Source of the DNA: Thermoplasmata archaeon
GTDB lineage: Archaea > Thermoplasmatota > Thermoplasmata > GCA-020350865
Direction: 5' to 3'
Assembly: GCA_020350865.1 (NCBI GenBank)
Contig: CP070726.1
Span: 874,219-885,484, forward strand
DNA: 11,266 nt
Below the pieces are notes generated by a model. That model had not been told where the DNA came from. It did no database searches and saw only the letters and a list, made by a program, of their open reading frames with translations. This document shows positions 7,134 through 11,266 of the stretch, piece by piece (position 1 is the stretch's first letter; every line of letters begins with the position of its first letter). The translations under genes and the position numbers were made by a program.

Positions 7134-7143
7134 TCATATTAAA
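7134..7143 (-). promoter_or_regulatory. TATA box for the leaderless zinc-ribbon/TPR gene
   Basis: The minus strand reads TTTAATATGA here, centred about 28 bases before ATG 7111. With archaeal spacing, transcription would begin at or next to the start codon. This agrees with the lack of an SD. Confidence 0.5.
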
Positions 7144-7260
7144 TAGAATTGCCCCTGAAAATATCTGGTGATTATCACTTGTGAAAATCAGGTGGTTTCT
7201 TTCACTATACTTCCCCCGTCGATGAGTTTATAACTACTAGGCACCAATGTTCTTCTCACA

Positions 7261-7416
7261 TCACGGTGGGGGTTTCATGTGCTCTTGCCTTTCTGCTAAA
7301 AGTCGTATTAGAACGTATAATACGATGAAGATAAAGAATCCGAAAAGAAAAAGCTCTCCTCCGAAAAGAGGGAGGCCGGACACGTTAAAACCTGCCATGG
7401 GGCCGCCCCATTCCAT
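7261..7416 (-). CDS. Probable small single-span membrane protein
   Basis: A 51-residue open frame on the minus strand: a glycine-rich N-terminus (MEWGGPMAGFNVSGLPLFGG), one strongly hydrophobic segment (about 21-40, ELFLFGFFIFIVLYVLIRLL) and a short charged end (AERQEHMKPPP). Positive residues follow the span, which suits an outside N-terminus and an inside C-terminus. No SD precedes ATG 7416. A weak TATA-like GTTATC about 29 bases upstream would make it leaderless. No family is recognised. A 65-codon plus-strand frame over the same bases (7247-7444) lacks membrane or domain character and looks like the shadow. The call rests on composition only. Confidence 0.45.
   Translation of the reverse strand: MEWGGPMAGFNVSGLPLFGGELFLFGFFIFIVLYVLIRLLAERQEHMKPPP
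7303..7325. repeat. 8-bp inverted repeat inside the small membrane gene
   Basis: TCGTATTA (7303-7310) and TAATACGA (7318-7325) are perfect inverted copies separated by 7 bases. The outer TCGTA/TACGA arms are the same as in the dyad at 7415-7442, so the two may be sites for one regulator. It lies within coding sequence, so chance is not excluded. Confidence 0.4.
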
Positions 7417-7442
7417 CGTACCGGGTTATTATGCGGTACGAT
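7415..7442. promoter_or_regulatory. 9-bp operator-like dyad at the small membrane gene promoter
   Basis: ATCGTACCG (7415-7423) and CGGTACGAT (7434-7442) are perfect inverted copies around an AT-rich 10-base core. The dyad covers the start codon and predicted start site of the minus-strand small membrane gene, directly downstream of its weak TATA. A repressor bound here would block that gene. It lies about 105 bases upstream of the divergent hps start. Confidence 0.5.
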
Positions 7443-7470
7443 AACAAACCAAGGGCTCTTGTAGTTTTCG

Positions 7471-7497
7471 GTGGACTTTTTTTGCATGCCAGTCCAC
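7471..7497. repeat. 7-bp inverted repeat between the divergent genes
   Basis: GTGGACT (7471-7477) and AGTCCAC (7491-7497) are perfect inverted copies with a 13-base loop that contains a T-run and GCATGC. It lies just upstream of the hps TATA box (about 7516-7526). It may be a regulatory dyad or a hairpin; its sequence is unrelated to the TCGTA dyads. Confidence 0.4.
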
Positions 7498-7515
7498 GCT
7501 GTCTTTTACCGATAA

Positions 7516-7526
7516 CCTTTTAAACA
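7516..7526 (+). promoter_or_regulatory. TATA box of the hps-rraA gene (leaderless)
   Basis: CCTTTTAAACA is centred about 27 bases before ATG 7548, so transcription should start at or beside the start codon. No SD is visible before that ATG, which agrees with a leaderless message. Confidence 0.55.
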
Positions 7527-7547
7527 CCCACACCCTAACAACCCTGA

Positions 7548-8846
7548 ATGGCAGAAAAACCCGTTCTTCAGGTTGCATTGGATGTGATGAACCTTCACAG
7601 GGCATTGCAGATTGCAAGTGAGGCAGTGGAAGGTGGTGTGGATTGGATTGAAGCGGGCACCCCATTAATAAAAAGCGAGGGACTGGATTCCATCAGACAG
7701 CTCAAGGAACATTTTCCGTCACACACCATCGTAGCAGATATGAAGACAATGGATGTGGGCACTGTGGAGGTGGAGATGGCATCCAAGGCAGGGGCAGATA
7801 TCGTGTGCATCATGGGTGTGGCCGATGATGGAACAATAACAGAGGCTGTGAAGTCGGGAAGAAGGTACGGCGCCAAGATCATGGTGGATCTGATGCGCAC
7901 CCAGAACCCTGTTAACAGGGCCAAGGAAGTGGAGTTGATGGGTGCAGATTACATCTGCCTCCATGTGGGTGTTGACGCCCAGATGCGGAAGATTGCGGCA
8001 TTGGATGAGGTGAAGGAAGTATCCGAGAATGTCAGCATACCGGTGGCTGCTGCTGGAGGTCTGAACTCGGAAACTGCCCCCAAGGTGGTGAAAGCTGGGG
8101 CGAAAACAGTGATTGTGGGAAGCGCCATCATAAAATCGCCTGATGTCGCCCAAGCGACAAGGACCATCAAGCAGGCCATTTACCAGGAGGAGATCATCCC
8201 GTCCGAGCTCTTCAAGAAGTACAGCCAGGAGGAGCTCCATCAGGCCTTCATGAAGGCATCAACCCCCAATATTGCCGATGCCATGCACACCAAGGGGGCC
8301 ATGAAATACATCACACCGAGGATCAAGCACGGGGTAAAGATGGTGGGAAGGGCCATTACCGTGGCCACCATGGACGGGGACTGGGCCAAACCCGTGGAGG
8401 CCATAGACAGGTGTGAGGAGGGGTCTGTCATCGTCATTGATGCAGGTGCCGGTCATACGGCTGTCTGGGGTGAGCTGGCCTCGTGGAGCTGCAAGAAGAA
8501 GGGTGTTGCAGGGGTTGTTATTGACGGCGCTGCCAGGGATATCGATGATATAAGGGACATGGACTTTCCCCTGTTTTCCAGGCACATATCACCCAATGCC
8601 GGAGAGCCCAAGGGACACGGGCATATAGGAGCGGAGATCACCTGCGGGGGACAGGAAGTGAAGACAGGTGACTGGGTGGTGGGGGACGAAAGCGGGGTGG
8701 TGGTGATTCCCCAGGAGAACGCAGTGGAGGTGGCGAACCGGGCCTTGGATGTGCACGAGAGGGAGAACAGGCTTCGGGAGGAAATACAAAGGGGCAGCAC
8801 GCTGTCCAAGGTATTGAGCCTCAAGAAATGGGAGAAGAAAGGGTGA
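7548..8846 (+). CDS. hps: Bifunctional 3-hexulose-6-phosphate synthase / RraA-like fusion
   Basis: Residues about 1-213 are 3-hexulose-6-phosphate synthase, which joins formaldehyde and ribulose 5-phosphate or runs in reverse. In archaea lacking the oxidative pentose phosphate pathway it serves mainly to make ribulose 5-phosphate from fructose 6-phosphate. The OMP-decarboxylase-superfamily signature DMKTMD (D64, K66, D69) and Asp12 are intact, as is the phosphate-binding end AAAGGL/VGSAI (167-194). Residues about 225-430 are an RraA-like domain keeping the WGELAS segment and DGAARDIDD (R330, D331), the metal and substrate residues of the related HMG/CHA aldolases. Its substrate here is unknown; an RNase E regulatory role is unlikely in archaea. 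This fusion is already known in methanogens and relatives. The isomerase partner PHI is not in the window. Confidence 0.93.
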   Translation: MAEKPVLQVALDVMNLHRALQIASEAVEGGVDWIEAGTPLIKSEGLDSIRQLKEHFPSHTIVADMKTMDVGTVEVEMASKAGADIVCIMGVADDGTITEAVKSGRRYGAKIMVDLMRTQNPVNRAKEVELMGADYICLHVGVDAQMRKIAALDEVKEVSENVSIPVAAAGGLNSETAPKVVKAGAKTVIVGSAIIKSPDVAQATRTIKQAIYQEEIIPSELFKKYSQEELHQAFMKASTPNIADAMHTKGAMKYITPRIKHGVKMVGRAITVATMDGDWAKPVEAIDRCEEGSVIVIDAGAGHTAVWGELASWSCKKKGVAGVVIDGAARDIDDIRDMDFPLFSRHISPNAGEPKGHGHIGAEITCGGQEVKTGDWVVGDESGVVVIPQENAVEVANRALDVHERENRLREEIQRGSTLSKVLSLKKWEKKG

Positions 8847-8919
8847 AAGGCGCGGGACCTCGTCCTAATTGATATTTCCGGTTCTATCTTTCACATAACC
8901 TTCATTCCTGTTATTTTAA

Positions 8920-8933
8920 GTACATGCATGTAC
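8920..8933. promoter_or_regulatory. 14-bp perfect palindrome upstream of the zinc-ribbon/pilin genes
   Basis: GTACATGCATGTAC is self-complementary over all 14 bases. It ends about 21 bases before the TATA box at 8955-8965, in a region free of genes. This is where an activator or a repressor of the two membrane-protein genes could bind. Confidence 0.5.
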
Positions 8934-8954
8934 AAACCAACCAAAATAGTAGAC

Positions 8955-8965
8955 TATATATATAT
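8955..8965 (+). promoter_or_regulatory. TATA promoter of the zinc-ribbon/pilin pair
   Basis: TATATATATAT preceded by CCAAAATAG looks like a BRE/TATA promoter. Initiation would fall near 8985, leaving a leader of about 33 bases with GAGGA at 9006-9010. A 7-codon frame (ATG 8995 to TGA 9018) overlaps the start region but is too short to judge. Confidence 0.55.
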
Positions 8966-9017
8966 CAAAGACAGTACTTCATAACAGAGGATTAATGAGG
9001 AAAGCGAGGATGATATG

Positions 9018-9608
9018 ATGCAGAACTACACCTGCCCGAACTGCGGCAGTGGTCTGCGGTACGTGCCTCAATATCAGAACTGGTACTGCGATAACTGCAG
9101 GATTTATCCATTTATGCAGCAGGCACCCGCGCCTTATCCCCACAAGCCCACAGAGAAATCCGGAACCCTCCCTTGGATTGTGGCCATTGTGATAATCTTG
9201 ATAGCCATTCCAATAATTATTGGCGTGGTTTATGTGATATTGGATCCTATCCCCAATGAGCACGAGTGTGGTACATCCGGGGCCCTGGACTTCTCAGAAA
9301 GCACCCAGACCCCAGGGCTTTACACGGGCGCCTTCTTGTCGCTGTCCAAGTCTATAAAGATAGCTGAGACCTCGGTGACCATAACTGACGACAGCTCCGG
9401 TAATTCGCAGTCCCAGGATCCACTGAATCCGGGCACCACTATAGGCACAGGTTCAGGAGGTCTGAACCTCATATACTACGACTCCACAGATAACAATAAG
9501 ATCGATGGCGGTGACGTCATCAGAGGCTACAACGCTGCTTCCGGCGATATCGTGAAGTTCGTGTACAAGCCTACTGGAGGTATGATTGCATCATATTGTT
9601 TTATTTAA
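9018..9608 (+). CDS. Zinc-ribbon membrane protein with pilin-like outer domain, paralogue A
   Basis: A 196-residue protein of hybrid build. Residues 6-27 are a zinc ribbon (C6, C9, C24, C27), followed by a Pro/Tyr-rich hinge, one hydrophobic span (about 52-75) and an outer domain of about 115 residues. That domain ends like archaeal type IV pilins (SGDIVKFVYKPTGGMIASY) and contains an EF-hand-like loop (D155, T157, N159, D163, D166; KIDGGD), so calcium binding is plausible. No class III signal cleavage site (a basic residue and small residue before the span) is obvious, so it is probably a fixed membrane protein, not a pilus subunit. ATG 9018 is preferred over 9015 because GAGGA lies 7 bases upstream and the paralogue begins at the matching Met. 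Two extra cysteines (C84, C194) could form a disulphide outside. Confidence 0.8.
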   Translation: MQNYTCPNCGSGLRYVPQYQNWYCDNCRIYPFMQQAPAPYPHKPTEKSGTLPWIVAIVIILIAIPIIIGVVYVILDPIPNEHECGTSGALDFSESTQTPGLYTGAFLSLSKSIKIAETSVTITDDSSGNSQSQDPLNPGTTIGTGSGGLNLIYYDSTDNNKIDGGDVIRGYNAASGDIVKFVYKPTGGMIASYCFI

Positions 9609-9664
9609 AATCAGATGAAATGATAAAATAATAAATATTGGTAGAATATACGGAGGACGAGAAA

Positions 9665-10261
9665 ATGCAGCAAGGCTACACGTGTCCCAACTGCGGAAGG
9701 CCCCTCACATATGTCAACGAATACCAGAACTGGTACTGTCACGGCTGCGGGATGTATCCGTTCCAGCAGCATATGCCCACGCCCTACTACCCCCCTCAAA
9801 AAGACGATTCCACTAAGGTTATTGGGATGGTTATCCTCGTGATCGTTATTGTAATTGTGATAGTAATAGTTGCGGCCGCGGTCCTGTACGTCATGGTATC
9901 CGGGATGATGAGTAGCAGCGAGACAACCCCCACAGGGGCCCTGGATTTCAGTGAAAGCACCACTGAGGTGGGCACTTACACAGGGGGTATTGTGGCACTT
10001 TCGCGACAGGTGGACATATTTGATGTCTCCATGACCATTACGGACGACAGCCTGGGCATGTCTTCCTCCCTGGACCCTCTGAGGGATGAGGGACCTGCAA
10101 GTATTTTTAACGGTATGAGGTGCACATTTTCAGATGTCAACAACAACGACCGGTTGGATGCCGGCGATTCATTCAGGGTGGAAAACGGGGGCCCTGGGGA
10201 TGTAATCAGGCTCGTCTATATTCCCACCGGCGGTGTCATGGCCCTCTACACACTCCGCTGA
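9665..10261 (+). CDS. Zinc-ribbon membrane protein with pilin-like outer domain, paralogue B
   Basis: A 198-residue tandem paralogue of the preceding gene, 56 bases downstream. It has the same order: zinc ribbon (C7, C10, C25, C28) with the shared YQNWYC, a Tyr/Pro hinge, a span (about 52-79) built of VIVIVIV repeats, the shared GALDFSES, and a pilin-like outer domain ending GDVIRLVYIPTGGVMALY. Its EF-hand-like loop is better formed than in A: DVNNNDRLDAGD (157-168). The A pair of outer cysteines is not conserved. ATG 9665 follows GGAGG by 8 bases; an in-frame upstream TTG (9638) has no such site. A TATA-like TAAATATT in the gap could allow separate transcription. A short T-run (10274-10277) follows the stop, and the gene converges with tsr3 across 24 bases. 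Confidence 0.8.
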   Translation: MQQGYTCPNCGRPLTYVNEYQNWYCHGCGMYPFQQHMPTPYYPPQKDDSTKVIGMVILVIVIVIVIVIVAAAVLYVMVSGMMSSSETTPTGALDFSESTTEVGTYTGGIVALSRQVDIFDVSMTITDDSLGMSSSLDPLRDEGPASIFNGMRCTFSDVNNNDRLDAGDSFRVENGGPGDVIRLVYIPTGGVMALYTLR

Positions 10262-10285
10262 GGGGCAGTTACGTTTTCTTACCAC

Positions 10286-10840
10286 CTAGATGAACTCATC
10301 CTGGATTACCACCACTTCCTTGCTCGTCTTGGCCTCCGAATAGGCCACCAGGGGTTCTCTGTTCACCTCTAAGAAATGCGGACCCCATTTGAACTTGCCC
10401 AGGATGTCCTCTGCCTCCTCTTTTCTGTCCAGAATATACAGCGCCGCTGCAAAAGCCTCCACAGTGGACAGCTCAAAGGGTTTTCCGAACTTGGTGGGAT
10501 TGGATGCCACGAGAAAGGGCAGGGCTCTGCTTCTTTTCCTTCCTTTGAGCTTGAAAAGCAGCTCCTCGGCCTTTTCCCACGAGCAGTCGAGCACGGCGAT
10601 CCCATGCCTTTCGGCTGCAATGGCGTCCTCTTTTGAGAAGGCCTTCTCTGCTGCGGGATTGAGCAGGATGGCATCGTGGGGGAGCTGCGCCAATCTTTTA
10701 ACGACCTTGGCGTAACCCAGCCTTTTGAGCTTCATGCCTGTGCAACGCTTCGGGTCGCACTGCTCGGTATGAAATATGAACAGTTCTATGGGCTTCCCGT
10801 ACGGTTTTTTCAGCAACTTTTCACGGGTGATTTGGTCCAT
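10286..10840 (-). CDS. tsr3: rRNA aminocarboxypropyltransferase Tsr3 (DUF367)
   Basis: SPOUT-like enzyme that moves the 3-amino-3-carboxypropyl group of S-adenosylmethionine to a hypermodified pseudouridine in small-subunit rRNA late in ribosome maturation. The 184-residue product is full length and carries the family motifs: HTEQCDPKRCTG (about 24-35), LDCSWE (about 84-89), LPFLVASNPTKFGKPFELS followed by EAFAAALYI (about 107-139), and KWGPHFLEVN (about 149-158). ATG 10840 was chosen because AGGAG lies about 10 bases upstream and the family homology begins just after it. The open frame continues upstream to 11047 but reads only the antisense of the neighbour's proline-rich tail. It lies 118 bases behind the partial membrane gene on the same strand and may share its transcript. 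Confidence 0.93.
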   Translation of the reverse strand: MDQITREKLLKKPYGKPIELFIFHTEQCDPKRCTGMKLKRLGYAKVVKRLAQLPHDAILLNPAAEKAFSKEDAIAAERHGIAVLDCSWEKAEELLFKLKGRKRSRALPFLVASNPTKFGKPFELSTVEAFAAALYILDRKEEAEDILGKFKWGPHFLEVNREPLVAYSEAKTSKEVVVIQDEFI

Positions 10841-10958
10841 TTCACAACTTCTCCTGTTGATAAAATACACATGTGAATTTAGCTCCATTGAACGATAGTT
10901 AGTTTGTTCTTTCATTACGTGTGGATGGAGGTGAGGAAGAATGCGGTGGAGATGTTGC

Positions 10959-11266
10959 TCAGGACGGAGATGAGGGGGGTTCTTTGGCGGGTGAGGGCGG
11001 GGTTGATGGTTCTTCGGGCGGTGGGGGAGGCGGCTGGTCCTCTTCACCGGGTCCGGGAATATCGGAAGGCTCGTAAGGCGTATCCTCTCCTGGAGGGGGC
11101 GTTTTCTCCTTTCCTTTCTTTCTTGATGCTGCAGCTAGAAGGATCAATAGAAATATGATAATGAGCACTATCGCAAGCAGAATCCACAGATAATCAGGCA
11201 GCTCATCAGGCTCATCTTCGGTTTCGCCTTTAACCTCCAGCTCCATTGCGTTGTTGTCGAAGTCGT
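10959..11266 (-). CDS. C-terminal part of a single-span membrane protein with Pro-rich tail (partial)
   Basis: The frame is open to the right window edge; at least 101 C-terminal codons are present. The visible part begins DFDNNAMELEVKGE, which reads like the end of an extracytoplasmic beta domain, then an acidic stretch, a hydrophobic span of about 25 residues (WILLAIVLIIIFLLILLAAA), a basic stop-transfer sequence (SRKKGKEK) and a tail of about 50 residues rich in Pro, Glu and Ser. This fits a large cell-surface protein anchored by a C-terminal helix with a disordered cytoplasmic tail. The ATG at 11246 is in frame but is probably internal, since it falls just before the span with no SD. The function cannot be read from this fragment. 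Confidence 0.75.
   Translation of the reverse strand, partial: DFDNNAMELEVKGETEDEPDELPDYLWILLAIVLIIIFLLILLAAASRKKGKEKTPPPGEDTPYEPSDIPGPGEEDQPPPPPPEEPSTPPSPAKEPPSSPS

Noticed and set aside
7247..7444. 65-codon plus-strand frame overlapping the small membrane gene
   Set aside because: Composition is not protein-like, there is no Shine-Dalgarno, and the nearest TATA-like element is too close to its ATG.
10854..10870. TATA-like TATTTTATC before tsr3 on the minus strand
   Set aside because: Its spacing would place the transcription start at or inside the coding sequence, which conflicts with the clear Shine-Dalgarno; the promoter is probably further upstream.
10841..11047. N-terminal extension of Tsr3 reading upstream to 11047
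   Set aside because: The extension is a His/Pro-rich shadow of the neighbouring proline-rich tail; Tsr3 homology and a good Shine-Dalgarno both point to ATG 10840.

Overview
The window reads as archaeal chromosome, most likely from a Thermoplasmata-related euryarchaeon. The evidence is an FtsZ-SecE-Spt5-uL11 cluster, a Tsr3 (DUF367) enzyme, an Hps-RraA fusion, zinc-ribbon membrane proteins with pilin-like ectodomains, TATA-type promoters at about -25, and a mixture of leadered genes with Shine-Dalgarno (SD) sites and apparently leaderless genes. The lineage is inferred from gene content and architecture; no rRNA or other decisive marker is present.

Layout. 1-398: no convincing protein gene. 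It holds two copies of a 132-bp repeat (period 162), each opening with a TATA-rich promoter-like stretch, then a GC-rich hairpin just before the first gene. 399-2819: two tandem ftsZ genes, both of the archaeal FtsZ1 type. 2928-4672: a compact secE-spt5-rpl11 operon; the Spt5 carries an extra N-terminal Ig-like (NEW3/CARDB-type) domain of about 130 residues. 4796-5653: a helix-hairpin-helix plus twin-CBS protein with its own promoter. 5678-7111 (minus): a protein with five zinc ribbons followed by TPRs, convergent with the CBS gene. 7112-7547: intergenic, holding a probable 51-residue membrane protein on the minus strand and three inverted repeats. 7548-8846: hexulose-6-phosphate synthase fused to an RraA-like domain. 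9018-10261: two tandem paralogues with a cytoplasmic zinc ribbon, one membrane span and a pilin-like outer domain containing an EF-hand-like loop. 10286-10840 (minus): Tsr3. 10959-11266 (minus): C-terminal end of a single-span membrane protein with a proline-rich tail, cut by the window edge.

How it fits together. The left half is an information-processing and cell-division block: FtsZ cytokinesis, Sec translocation, transcription elongation and the ribosomal stalk base. ftsZ-secE-nusG-L11 linkage is known in Euryarchaeota, but here L1-L10-P1 do not follow L11. The right half is a series of short units: pentose/formaldehyde metabolism, surface or membrane proteins, and rRNA modification.

The strongest unexplained signals are: the 132-bp repeat, whose copies differ almost only by A/T-to-C/G transversions, some of them paired; the Ig-like domain fused to Spt5; the zinc-ribbon/pilin hybrids; and operator-like palindromes around 7415-7442 and 8920-8933. 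I do not see a CRISPR array, transposase, integrase, tRNA, rRNA or a clear defence system.
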